A DNA stretch of 64,000 nucleotides. Origin: Bugulina stolonifera. Taxonomy: Eukaryota > Bryozoa > Gymnolaemata > Cheilostomatida > Bugulidae. Of the stretch, positions 34,377 through 46,985 are shown piece after piece. Numbering within the stretch: position 1 is the first letter of the stretch; each line of letters begins with the position of its first letter. Location: contig OW285188.1 of the NCBI GenBank assembly GCA_935421135.1, positions 3,369,001 through 3,433,000 of the forward strand, written 5' to 3'. A program made the position numbers and the translations under genes. The notes under the pieces were generated by a model that was not told the DNA's origin, ran no database searches, and saw only the letters and a program-made list of their open reading frames with translations.

Positions 34377-36701
34377 GGACCAGAACTGCTGATCAGCACC
34401 AAAACTACAGTCAACCACCACAATTGCAGTTGAACCAGCAGGACCAACAGTGTCAACAATATCAACAGCGTCAGCAATATCAACAGTTTCAACAATATCA
34501 ACAGTTTCAACAATATCAACAGTTTCAACAATATCAACAGTTTCAACAATATCAACAGTTTCAACAATATCAACAGTTTCAACAGAACCTGCAACCACCT
34601 GCATATAGTAACAACACTCTACACTCTACTCAGTACCCTAGTGAACCAACTGAACACATGGTAAGTTGTTAGTTGTACCATTTCATTATTACAGTGCACT
34701 GTATATTTCAGTATTATATGCGTATTATGCAAAACATCAAACATGTAATAAAATACACCCAGTTACTGTACTGGTGTTTGCACAGTTGTATACATGTATA
34801 GGTGTGTGTGTCATAGTAATTATTGTATTTAACATAGTGACATGGATGTTGTCTAGTAAAGTACAACCTACACGATATGGAACTATCCCGACGATTATAA
34901 TAAATACATGTAGTCTGTATTCGTTTTGTTTTCACATGAACTTTAACTGTGAATTTGCCTAAAAACCTAAAAGAGAAAGAACACACTGTGATTGCACACG
35001 TTCATCAACAAGGGTGTCAACAGTGCATGTAAATCAATAACTGTGTTTATTCCAACTCATAGTCACTGTTAGAACAAGTTCAATTTTTATAGGATTTATC
35101 TCCTCCGGTGAAGGGCTTTTACTCCAATCAGAATACCATTAAAAAAAAATTGACATCTGAAGATGTATTTATCAAGAACATATTATGTAATACATTGCAT
35201 GTAATACATTGTGTGTATTATTTATCAAACTGGAGTCAACGTACTCTATAACATTATATCTACGGCTCTTTTAGGTACAGCGACCAGCTGTTCATCAGGA
35301 ACATTACAGGCAAGAGACACAAACACAGTTTAACCAACAGCATGGACAGCCACCGGTTTTCGATTGCAATGTTTTACACCCTAATCATTACCCCTCAGTA
35401 CCACCTGAACATATTATGGTAAGGTATAATTATATGATAATTAACAACTACATGTAACCCAACATCTGAAAATTATCTCCTGTGGGAGTCTGATCTACGT
35501 TGTAATATAAACCAGGTAATCATTAATACAGTCAAGTGCTCTGCTTGCTGTTGATTAAATGTTTTGTAAGTTTAGAAAGGTTTTGATTGGTATGAATGCA
35601 GTCTGTATTTGGTTTGTTTTCACATGAATTTTGAACTAGTAATGTGCCTAAAAACCTAAAAGAGAAAGAACAAACTGTGATTGCACACGTTCATCAACAA
35701 GGGTATCAACAGTGCATGTATCGGATGGAAACAACATGCAAGTACAGTACATATTCATTCACACTGCACTTATGCTATTTTAATTCTTTAGAATCTTCAA
35801 AACCTCCTATCCACTAATAGGTGTTGCAGACATTGTTGGAGTTGAAGGATTCTTTACTCAACTATATTGTTTGGTTTTACTGTAATACAATGTACCTCTC
35901 TGCATGGATGGAAACCATTTAATTCAAAAGTCAAGTACTGAGTAACATCTCACCTGATTCCCGTTAATGTATAGCTTGCTTTCTTTAGATTAACCATGGA
36001 ATATACATGTATGTATAGTCTGTAAAAGTGAAACTCACTTATATTTGATAGGGGAGTGTTAATGCTTTTGTCTAAAACTGTATTTTTTATAATGTATTCA
36101 TTACAGTAGCCTGCTTAGTAATTGAACTAAAGTCAATTCAATAGTATTATATACAACTCTTTTAGGTACCAGAAACGGCTGTTCATGTCACAAATTACAG
36201 TCAACAACCACAAATACAAATCCATCAACAACATGAACCACATCCTACACAAAGTAACGACACTTCACAACTCAATCAACATTATACAGCACGACCTGAA
36301 CACAAGGTAACCAGTAGTTAAGATTGTTTACACCCAGTCAGTATATTATGATTAGAAACAGTTAATTTACTGTCTGTGAAAGTATCTTCTCTGGGAAATA
36401 AAAGTTTAATATGGACTTAGTCAATCTAAAGTCAAAACAGAAACTTCCACCAATACATTTAAATTCCAAAGCGAAAGCCCTTATGGAGACCTGGTACAAT
36501 GGCAACATCCGACATCCATACCGTAACAAAAAAACTAGGATCAGACTGTCTAACGAGGGGGGTATCAGGGAAGATCAGGTGGAAAAGTGGTTTGCCAATA
36601 AAAGGTCCAGGAGAAAAGAAACACGATCAGCTCAGCAATTAGTCAGAAAACGAAGGGAGCTCAAAAAACTTCAAGAACAACAAACCACACAAAAACAATG
36701 A
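34377..36701 (+). pseudogene. Family-A homeobox pseudogene A3
   Basis: Exon 2 (34377-34660), exon 3 (35275-35418), exon 4 (36166-36306) and exon 5 (to 36701) are recognisable. Lesions: exon 1 and promoter absent; a one-base deletion in exon 2 (CTGCCTGATC to CTGCTGATC) that soon reaches TGA; the exon 5 acceptor lost in a deletion of about 110 bp joining CAATCTAAAGTC to the homeobox; and loss of the TALE loop proline (HPYP to HPYR). The QQYQQF repeat is longest here. ATG 36411 could still start a 96-residue homeodomain-only product. Exons 3 and 4 are undamaged, so decay is probably recent. Confidence 0.8.
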
Positions 36702-39604
36702 CTTATTCAAGGGGGATGGGATGGAAAGTTCTCATGGAAATACTAATTTTTATAGATTATTCTTGATACATGTAGACATAAAAAGGTGATGTATATTTCA
36801 ATGCATATCTACTACACTGTGTGAACTCTACTGCCAATTATTTTATTGACATTCTACTTTCTACTGATTCTATACTTATAAATATATACATATTTACATG
36901 TAATGCTATACCTAATACAGCATGTAAAACACAGTAAACAAGTAATCTATGAATATATATATTGTCACTAGGGCTGTGCAATGGTCCAATATTTTAATCA
37001 AGATTAATTGATTTGACCATAATTTTAATCTCAATTAATCTCCAAATTTCTCAATTATTTTTTTCAATGAAACAATGACATTTTTAGTCCAGTGTAGCCT
37101 AGGTCTCAGATCATCTATTTGAAAATGGGAATTGTCTGAACATTAGAAAGAACAGAGATAGCAAGCAAAATAGTAACAACTGGAACTCTTGCAGTTGTGT
37201 TCTCAATGTGCAAACAACTTCTATTCCCAAAAAGATCGCTTGGAACCTAGACTAGTCTAGTGGGTGCAGGCAGAGCTTAATCATTGCTTCTCACTCACTA
37301 TTTTAATTATTGTATGCAATGCTTGAATAAATAAATAAATAAATATACTTTACGTACCAAAACAACTTATTATCTTTATTTTGTCAAACAAACTACTACA
37401 AATTGAATGACCTTAAATGCAAACTAGTACTCACTCAGGCATAGTGCATTTACAAGAGCATGACATAAAGAAATGCAAACAAACAGTCTAAATAACTATG
37501 GTGTATAAAAGAAATAAATTTTAATCAAATTACACAGGTAGTTTAAGGTAACACATTTCAGCTTTCAGCCTTCAGTAGAGGCAAAATCCACTGTATTACC
37601 CCAAATGTCAGCAACCACTTTTTATAATATTACTGAGGTGCAGAATAATAGCACAATAACAAATTTTCTGCCAAAACCAGGCGCATTGTTTATTCATACA
37701 CTTGGCACAGTTTACATCCTTATCTCTTTGTGGTTACATTAATAAACAACACAGCCATTACACAAACATCAACCTCTGACCCAAGCTCTACATATCACTG
37801 ACTGCATCCTACAGCAGACAAAGACAGCTAGATCCAGCAGTGCTAACACTGCATGGATGAAGTACATGTAATTGTGATAGTGGTCCTGATGTCAGTAAGG
37901 TAAGGAGAGTTACTTATTTTATATAGTGGTTACAACAGTTTTGCTTAGACTGCTTACAAATTACAAGGATGAACTCTACAGTATTTCATTATGGCATTAG
38001 TCATTTAATTCAGCTTTTGTCACGATTACTGCATATTCCAGCGTGTACAAAACAAATGTACAAGTCATGTATCTGTCATGTAGCATAGGCGGCACATAAC
38101 TGCATGGTCGTTTTCTACGTGTTTATGTACGATATTGTATATTATGCATCATGTTACTTACATTTATTTGTTCCATCACGATATATACGTACCGTACTAC
38201 ATGTAGCCTATACTACATTGTAATATACATGTATATTACATTGTAATATACACGTACACATGTACATATTACAATGTGATGCACATGTATAAGTACAGTA
38301 TAGACAACATATTACTTCTGAAGGAAATGTATTGGTACACATAGTATTATTATCCTTACTTCATACATCTTGTTAAACACTTAGCCATGTCAACGTAGCA
38401 GGACATACAAGTACTTATACTTAAGTTGGCTGTAACTACTGATTAAATGGCACACAGAGAATCTTTCATGGTTAATTCTAGTTGTGTAATTGCATTTTGT
38501 TATATTTTTACCACCAAAAGTTAAACTATAATATGTATGATATGTGCTTTTCATCTTAATTACACCAAAAACTCACATGGAATCACATCGTTTGTTCAAC
38601 AGCAGATCTACAGTGTGTAATTGTCATGAGAGATTTGTTCATACTATATAACAAATATTCAGTTTAGGCTAAGCAACTTGTAAACTCATTCTTGCTCCAA
38701 TTACTTCAAAAGCTTGCTTACCTCAATAGAATTCGTCTTTTTAGTTTTTAAATATAGGCTACTATGCCGAGTCTAGTGGAAATTTGTCTACAAGACCAAG
38801 TGTTGCATGTATGTGCTAATGAGCCTCCCACTTATTAGTTTATTTTTTATATTCATCGTACATGCATGCTTATTTGCTAGTGCAAAGTGTTTATCTTGTG
38901 CTACAGTATATTGTCATGTTTCTTTTTTTTGCAGGCTCATTCTAATGCTGAGTGGAAAAATTAAACTGAACACCATCAGCTACACAGTCCTAGATGGAGA
39001 TCATAATCGGCCGCATTACTGACTGTTATAGCCATACCTAGGTGTACATTGTACATGTACATACATGCAACTGATCCATTTCTAAAATACCTATGTAGTG
39101 GATACTGATTGTACCTGGTCAAGAGAGAGAGACAGAGACTTGATATGGACGATGTCAACACGTCTTGCATGTACTACAAAATGTTATTGGATTAATGATT
39201 ACTAGTGTGGAATGCACAGGCACAGTATATGCATGCAAAATTCATTTGTACATAGTTACATTGTACTTGTATATTCAATTTTACTATATGCACAATAGCA
39301 GAATCTGGTTGAAATTGCATCTAAATTATATTCAATGTCTTTTTCCTCTGATATTTATTCTAGGAGCAGCATTATCCACAAAATATAAGAAATAAAATTA
39401 TATCTAATCTTTCTATATATTACTTTACTATTGCCAACATATTTAAGATGATTCTGAATATTATTAAAAACCAAGTTATAAACTACATGAAAACATGTAA
39501 ATAACTAACATCAAACTCCATGTAGGCATATTACATGGTACATCTATAATATTGGTATTGCACATAATGCTGGCACAACTGCTCATTACATGTACAAGTA
39601 CGTT

Positions 39605-39850
39605 CACAGATGTGTTATAGTGATGTGTAGCGCAGTGCGGTGCAGTGTAGTGTAGGTGTAGGTGTAAGTGTAGTGTAGAGTAGTGTAGGTGTAGTGTAGA
39701 GTAGTGTAGAGTAGTATAGTGTAGTGTAGTGTAGTGTAGTGTAGAGTAGTGTAGTGTAGGTGTAGTGTAGAGTAGTGTAGTGTAGGTGTAGTGTAGAATA
39801 GTGTAGTGTAGGTGTAGTGTAGAGTAGTGTAGTGTAGTGTAGTGTAGTAC
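39605..39850. repeat. TAGTG pentanucleotide array inside the hAT
   Basis: Units of TAGTG with TAGAG and TAGGTG variants. It generates a spurious Thr/Leu/Tyr/His frame on the minus strand. Confidence 0.9.
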
Positions 39851-41499
39851 AAGTGGGCTTGCATTATACAGCCCGCAGGCAGTGACTCAGTTTTTTAGAA
39901 ACTGGAATAATATCACTGCTCACCACAGTCATCAAATTATGCATTCCTTTATGCGCCCTTTGACCCCTATGTATACTAGACTGTATAGGAGTATAGGAGT
40001 ACTAGACTGTATAGAAGTATAGGATGGTCATTGTAGCAGCTGCTATTGCCTGTCATCCTAACTAGTAGACTGCTTAGCAATAGAATAATAACGAGATAGC
40101 CTTAGTTCATTCTATGTTACAATTCTAGCAGGTAAAGCAGCTTCATTGTTTACAACTGTTTACCCCAAATTGCAACCACTGCAAAACATGAACTTCAAGC
40201 TACTGCTAGATTTACACATAAAGATAACATAACAGTGAGGCACATTGTTTTGAAGGAAAATTGTAATATCTAGTCAACAGATTGTAGTATATATTATAGT
40301 TAATGGACATTTAAGAAAAATTCTTGTGAAAATTGGGTGAAGCTTGTTGATGACATACAATCAATGTGCACTCTATGTTCCATTGCTACAATAGTAGATT
40401 TTCAGCACTGAATATTTCACTACTACAGAATAGCCCTAAATTGGTGCCATGTACTTCTAGGTGAATAATGTACATGTATATCGTACTGTACATGTAGGTG
40501 GATCTGTCACACTAGGCGACAGCTCGTTCAAATGATCCTGAGATTATACACAGCACTCAAGTACAAATTGTGGTGGTTCGGATAATCTTGTTCATAGAAT
40601 CTATACAAAATAGTTTGTCATAAATATTCATAAATACTTTTGCATGTGTTACTTGTTTGCATAATAGGCTGAGAGGCAGGGTGAATGCTTTATCCTTTTT
40701 GCTGTATTATGTAGTGGTTTTGTGCATTATTAGACCTTAAGAACTGAAACTATACCCACAACCAACATCTATGCACTTGTACATATACATTTACATGTAT
40801 CTGTCCACTATCAATGGACCTGATGAAATGTAGCATTTCTGCATTCAGTGATCATTTACATTATGCATGTAATAACAAATAAAGTGCATGGGCAATGTGC
40901 CATGGTGAAAAGCAAAAATATACATTGAAATCAACAATATTGGAGTCGGAATTCAACATGTACAAGGTTTAGATTGCAGTACATTGTACATGTAACTGCT
41001 GTATTAGTGTAGTCAGCAAGTAGATACTACACCCAGTGCTATGACCACTGCTACTGTATCACAAGCAGCTACTATCTGATTGGCTGGCATCCTGTCAAGA
41101 TGTTGTTTGGCTCGAAATTCAACTGTACTGCATAAACAATCATACTGGCTGACAAGTAACCACATACTGGTTAATTAATTATCCATTCTTATTGTGTAAT
41201 ACAGAGATTCCAGATAAACAGCACTTTCTCTTGCCTTTAACAGAAAGTCTAGAAATTAATTCAACTTTTTAAAAGAATGAACCTGTAGATTTAAATCTGG
41301 GCTACAAGTAGATATATATATGTCTCAGATATGCAAATTATTGAATCCCCTATATACGCGGGGGCGCATATATGTAAATACCAATTTTTGCTATTTTTAG
41401 AAAATGTATAAACTTTAGAAAAAAATTAAAAGAATGAAGGTGTAGATCTTCGTGATACAATTCTAAAGATACCTCATTTGTCCTGATAGGAGTAAAACT

Positions 41500-42589
41500 G
41501 GTCCTTAAATTACCGTGGCCGATTTCTGCCACACAGTGTAAAACTAAATTGCAATTTACATGATACTGAATCCTAAAAGAAATAAAATAAAAATTAAATT
41601 CACCTGAAATAAAATAAATCATGTGAAACTAAACTGAAAGTTAAATAAAATATGAAATTCATATGAAACTGAAAGTGAACTCACATGAAACGAAAACGAA
41701 AAACGCCTGAAACCAAAATGCCAATTCACATGAAACAAAATTTATGGGCGTTACTTATTGTGGCAAAACGAAACTACACCTCTACCCTGGCGTAGAGATA
41801 CACTTGCGTCTTTGAGATTACTGGGTATTATTAATAATTTGATATAGCAAATGTCATCAATTTAGTCCATTGATTTTTATATTTTCACATTATTATTGAA
41901 ATACTCAAAATAAAGGAATCAGCACCAAATGAACAAATGTAGCAGTTAGTAATACTCTCGCAGTACTAATAAGATCGAGACTTGAGAGTACAACTCTTTT
42001 ATTATATTTTGTAATAGTTTTAATGTAATATTAATAGTGATTTTGTATATTTTCAACAAAAATTATCATTAAATCACAAAAACTCTAAACAAGTTGTAAA
42101 TATTTTTGATAAAATGTTATCATTTTTTTCGAGACTGTCAAAATGTAAATTTAAATACTTATTTTTTATTAAAAATACTGTAAATACTCTCATAAAAGCG
42201 TGTTGTTTCTTACAAGTAGGTTGATGAAATACATATTATACTTTTATTATTTGCATCTAAGGTAAACACCAAAATACAATTAAAAATACCAAAATAACGG
42301 ACTATTTCCTGTCACACCACTCATGTACTAAATGTAGTTTCGTTTTGTTGTTATGAGTAACACCCCTAACTTTCATTTCAGGTGAATTGCAATTTGGTTT
42401 CATGTGAGTTCACTTTCAGTTTCATATGAACTGCAGATTTTATTTAAATATTAGTTTGGTTTCACATGATTTATTTTATTTCAGGTAAATTCAATTTTTA
42501 TTTCATTCATTTTAGGATTCAGTATCATATAAATTGCAATTTAGTTTCACATTGTGTGGCAGAAATAGGCCACGGTATTAAATGGACCC
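41500..42589. repeat. Foldback inverted repeat nested in the hAT
   Basis: The left arm (about 41500-41785, starting GGTCCTTAAATTACCGTGGC) is the imperfect inverse of the right arm (about 42330-42589, inverted start GGGTCCATTTAATACCGTGG). Both arms carry internal copies of CATGTGAAAC and TCACCTGAAAT motifs. The spacer of about 545 bp is AT-rich and non-coding. It could be a foldback or MITE-like element that inserted into the hAT, though a target duplication was not resolved. Confidence 0.75.
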
Positions 42590-42726
42590 GGGGAGTTTAT
42601 ATATAACATAAAGGAAGGCTCTCAGGCTGAAATGTGTGACCTTAAAGTACCTGTGTAGTTAACCAACTGGACACTACTGATGTGGGTGTTCAGACAACAA
42701 TCACATTAGGAGTTCGAGTTGCCTAA

Positions 42727-44620
42727 CTAATCTGACAAGCAAACCAGATTGTTGGCATTCGATGGCAATAGCGACGAACGCTTCAGATCGATTATATCTC
42801 CAGCTTTAGAGAATAGTCTTTCACTAGGCACAGACGTAGCAGTTATTGACAAATATTTCCTGGCAATCTTTGATAGTCTAGGGTATGAGTTCTGATTTTT
42901 ACGCCACCATTCCAGAGGGCAACCTTTATCAGTACTGGCTGACCTATAAAGATGCACTTCATGCATGCTCTGTGGGCTATTGTCCTCTGACTCACTATCA
43001 CTAAAGTTTAGAACACTTACAGCATGCACAGTTCGCTGCTTCTTTGCTGCTGGCTCCTCTGCTGTAGAGTTTGCTTCGTTGACTTGATTTCTTATAAATG
43101 CCCATACTGTGTCCCTACTTGTTCGAGGTAGACATTTCAGAGACTTGAAACGACAGTCTAGAGCAGTTGCCACTTGCATCACCAAGCAATTTTCAATCTT
43201 ATCTAAGCGCTCTTCTAAATCATTAATAAAAGTTTGTTTGAACTTGATTGCTAAGCCTGTGTCGCAGTCATTGACTTGCATCGTTTTCCTAAGAAAGGCA
43301 ACTACCGGTAGAATTGTCGAGACAGAGACGTAGTTCTGCCCACCCAGGTAAGTACTACTTTCTTCGCAGGGTTTTAACAGACTCTTCAGAATATTTAGTT
43401 TATTGATTTCATCAATAGTGAAAGAACGCAAGTCTATGTTATTGTTAGTAATCGTATTATTTACTGATTCTACCTGTTTTAAAAGTCTGTCTACCATAGC
43501 AAGTGTTGATCCCCACCTCGTTACAACATCTTGTACCTGCAAAGGAAAAGCAAACTTCAATCATTTAACCTCCATTCAGTCAAAAAGATATTCCTCAACC
43601 AATAAGACAAACAAAACAACTTTGTTACTTACTGTGAAAAAGAAAACATCAACCTGGTTGAGGACTTACCAATGACAATGGTTGTTGGCCAAGTTTAGTG
43701 AGTTCATCTACAAGTAGCTGTTTGTGCGTAGTGGATCTCTTGAAGTGGCCTACAGTACGCCGGCATTTAGCTAACACAGTTTCTAGTTGACACGATTTTA
43801 TGGCATGGTTGATGCATAGCTGAAGCGTGTGTGCCATACGTGGAATATGCTGCATATCACTTGCTTTCACTGCGTTCACCATATTTCTAGCATTATCTGT
43901 ACACATGCTCCCAGTTTTTCATTGGAGGTTCCATTCTTCCACCATGAGTTCTATGTGAGCGTGTACCATCTCTGCTGTATGTCTATCCCCATTGTGGTGG
44001 ATGCCTAAGGCATATGAGTTAAGAGCCCATTGTTTTGTCAAAAAATGAGCAGTCAGCCCTAAATAGGAATCAGCTGTACGACTTGTCCAATAATCACATG
44101 TCAGTGATACGCTCTCTGCTTCATTTAATGCTTCCTGCACTTTCTTTCTCTCACAAGCAAACAGATCCTTAACTCTGGTATCTATAGTTCTTCTGGAAGG
44201 GAGTTGGTAACTGGCACATTTTGTTGCTGTCTGTAGCAGTTTCCGCAGACCAGAATCTTCTACTATGCAAGTGGGGCGCCCATCTGTAGCTATCCAAAGT
44301 GTGAGATCATTGCATAGTTTATTTTCCTGCTCAGAAGTAATTCGGTTCCAACTGTCACCCAATGTGAGTTGCAGGTTTCTATCGCTCTGACTCTGATTTT
44401 TACTGCTAGAGGCAAGGCTGAAAGGATGCTTACTTTTCAGGTGGTAGTGGAGGCTTGAAGTACTGTGGTGGTACTTGAATTTAGTGTCACAAAACGTGCA
44501 TTGAGCAAATTGTTTGCCATCTATGGTTTGCAGCTCAAACCTCCCATCTAGCACCGTGCTCTCAGCCATGTTGGAATATTGTACTATTGTAGTAGATAGA
44601 TAGACTGATTTCTGATTCAC
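42727..44620 (-). pseudogene. hAT transposase with BED zinc finger, one nonsense codon
   Basis: Two exons, 43671-44620 (last base 43670) and 42727-43536, phase 0; 586 codons including one in-frame TGA at 43919-43921 between EWNLQ and KTGSMCTDNA. In order: BED finger (C..C in CTFC, H....H in HLKSKH), first catalytic D in TCDYWTS, second in CTDNARNM, the WG signature of hATs (TRWGSTLAM), and the C-terminal dimerisation region with SVPSERLFSKAGD supplying the catalytic E. The start is ATG 44620, or 44569 (MAEST), which better fits family N-termini. A single stop suggests recent inactivation. Confidence 0.9.
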
Positions 44621-45061
44621 ATCGTTAATATGATTATAATTGATTATGACCGATCCAGCAATACAAGGCTATTGTAAGTTTATGTAGCCTACGCGTCCTT
44701 GTTTGTTCAAGAAGCCGCTATAGCTAGCAGTATTGAAGGTTATCAAAACATTGACTTTGGCACGCGGTCTAAGTTTAGTACAATAAGCCAATGTGGCACC
44801 GCAGATTGAGATTCAGCCAAATTATGTACAAAACGAGTTGTTTGTTTTTTTATTAGTATTTTTTTAAATACACGTAAATAAATTGATTGTCAACTCACAC
44901 ACTACTTAGATTGGCTATAGGAAAAGGTATGGGCAACACTTCGTACGCATTTTGGAATAATACTTTTGAATTAATTTAGATCAAAAAAATTAATTCAATT
45001 AATCTTATAACACAATTAATCTAATTAATCGTCTAATTAACGCGATCAACTCGCAGCCCTA

Positions 45062-45246
45062 ATTGTCACCATCTAAAGAAAGTTATTGTAGATTATTTAA
45101 TGTTGGATCATTCACATTTACTTACATACTGTAATAACAATCCACAATATCTAAACTCACATTTCCTGGTCTAAGTAGTGTCCCAGCATCTCCAATCAGT
45201 ATATTCCCTTGTGGAACTACTGTACAGTGGTAGTTATAGCATAGTA
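45062..45246. repeat. A3 3' flank resumed after the hAT
   Basis: Continues the flank seen at 6668 and 21960, including part of the antisense-exon region, and is then broken by the next insertion. Confidence 0.65.
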
Positions 45247-45375
45247 CAGGGGTGGCCAAATGTTTCTCACCGTGGGCCTATATTGAACGTTTCAAAATTT
45301 TCGCTTATATGAAGTGAAGTTGTATTACGAGTATCAGAATATACATGTACATGTTGTAGTAAAATAGTATTGTTG
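45247..45375 (+). mobile_element. Truncated hAT-like terminus
   Basis: Begins CAGGGGTGGCCAAA, a typical hAT terminus, exactly where the sequence departs from the A1 and A2 flanks (GCATAGTA). The other end is missing, replaced by a SINE and a deletion. Confidence 0.45.
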
Positions 45376-45700
45376 TTAGGGGGTTTGGTCATTTTTTATA
45401 TTATGAGGTATTTTAAGCAAGGAGTTTATTTTATTTTTGAACAATCAGAGACTTGTTTCAAAACCATGAAAATACCAGTTCCTGACTGGGGTTTGAACCG
45501 GGACCTCTATGGCACCTAATTGTCTAGCACAGTGAACAGAACATGCTACCCACTACACCAGCTCAGCAACCTCAAAAGAGGAAGCTTCACCAGTGAGCAG
45601 TAGACATGCTCTGAGCGAACTGCACACAAGGCACCCCTCTTGTTATGGTCACCTTGCGCTTTATAGGATGTTAGGGGGTTTTGCCATTTTTGTGCACTTT
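45376..45700 (-). mobile_element. Best-preserved tRNA-derived SINE
   Basis: On the minus strand: box A TGGTGTAGTGG (plus positions 45550-45560) and box B GGTTCAAACCCC (45488-45499) about 50 bp apart, as in Pol III promoters. A body and an A-rich tail ending near AAAAAATGACC follow. The outer sequences TTAGGGGGTTTGGTC and TTAGGGGGTTTTGCC recur on both sides and may be a target duplication. Confidence 0.65.
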
Positions 45701-46839
45701 AAAAGAATTATTTAGGTTTTGTTTATCTTGGTGCTACAATTGTTGCTGTTGTAGCTACAAGTATTATCATTATGATAATTGATTAAAAACACTAGTGTAC
45801 TCACATATGTCTCAGATGCACATTATTTCAGAGTTAAACCACTTATATTAATAAATAAATCAACAGTGAGCTACTATAGATAACTCTGTATATTTAGCAG
45901 TGCATTATCTGATGCAGTTGTTACTTATCATATTATTACATGCGACGACTGGCAATGGCCAAGCTAAGCAAATCTATAATTGAATAACAAGACCACAGCA
46001 TTTTACTCATATCTTTATGAATTCTACTACCTTATATAACAATGAACCTGATGGCTCACACTAACATTCTTCTAACATGGGTTTGATGGTTTTAAAGTAA
46101 AGAACCTCACTTAGAATAATGGATTCTTTAACATTATGTATCCTTGTTCTAGTTGTCATTCATGTCAATATAATCAGCAGGGAAGTGCATATTAAATGTT
46201 TAAATAATTTCTGTATGGTATCTTCATTCAATTTCTACCTTCATAGTGAGTTCTGCTAATCCAGAAAGAGAAATAGATAATTGAATTAACATCTAGTCTG
46301 TGCTGATCAACTGGTTTGCAATTGGTAGGCTATAGCTTCTCTAAGTAAAAGTAAAGGAAAGGGTGTAGGGTACTTCTTAAAAAACTAGTATGCAGAAGTT
46401 GAGTGTCCAATTTTCTTTTTCTGTAAAAACTATTGTAATGCTGTATGCAAGGAAATGTAAAAAAGACTCTTTTCATGCTTCAAGGTTTTACGCTGTACAT
46501 CATCAAGTAGTTTATCAGTAGGGTAGATACACTGGAGAGTTCAAAGGTGAGATTATAATATAAAGCCTAGAAGTTGAAAGTGTGTTAATCTTGTTTCTTT
46601 CATTGTACTACCAGTTAATACATCTTCAGATGTTACCTCTTACAAACAGAACAAAAATAATTGATACATATAGCTGACTATCCTTTGATACCTACATAAT
46701 TATGAAGACTACCACATTGGAGATTCCTTTGATTTGTACCTTTCTAGTTCTGTAGATATCTGTTTGAAGTTCCTGGTACAAGAGCAGCACCTGGATTTTA
46801 TTCCTCTCCAAAATGCGGAGCTGACAGAATTTTAGATTG
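45701..46839. repeat. A-type distal flank and 5' module copy
   Basis: 45701-46500 matches 7723-8480. 46510-46830 is a module copy lacking the ATGGATCTC. Non-coding. Confidence 0.6.
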
Positions 46840-46985
46840 CATAGATGGTGTAGTGGTGCAGCAGGTCCTGTTTGCTGAGGCCATGTAGTTCAGTAGAGGC
46901 CCCAGGTTTACCCCTAGTCAGGGACTGCTATTTTCCACTGCTTGAAAGATTGCTCAAAAATATCTTTCCCTGCCTAAAAACAAGT
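46840..46985 (+). mobile_element. tRNA-derived SINE
   Basis: Box A TGGTGTAGTGG at 46846-46856, degenerate box B AGGTTTACCCC, then CAGGGACTGC. Close duplicate of 25220-25370 with shared flanks. Confidence 0.6.

Larger units (their letters stand above)
36969..45061 (-). mobile_element. Complete hAT DNA transposon, 8093 bp
   Basis: Flanked by the 8-bp duplication ATTGTCAC (36961-36968 and 45062-45069); A1 and A2 flanks show the empty site. The ends are TAGGGCTGTG and, read inward from the right, TAGGGCTGCG, followed by AATTAATC-rich subterminal DNA. The transposase gene is on the minus strand near the right end. The left 4.5 kb (36969-41499) is non-coding as far as I can see, with a pentamer array at 39605. 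A foldback repeat is nested at 41500. The element is unusually long for an hAT and lies just 3' of A3. Confidence 0.93.

Noticed and set aside
34347..34604. Minus-strand Val/Asp/Thr and Leu-rich frames (also at 19154)
   Set aside because: Antisense readings of the QQYQQF coding repeat in A exon 2.
39604..39864. Minus-strand Thr/Leu/Tyr/His frame
   Set aside because: Translation of the TAGTG pentamer array in the hAT.
41350..41622. 90-codon minus-strand frame
   Set aside because: Overlaps the foldback arm, is not kept in the other arm, and shows no domain.
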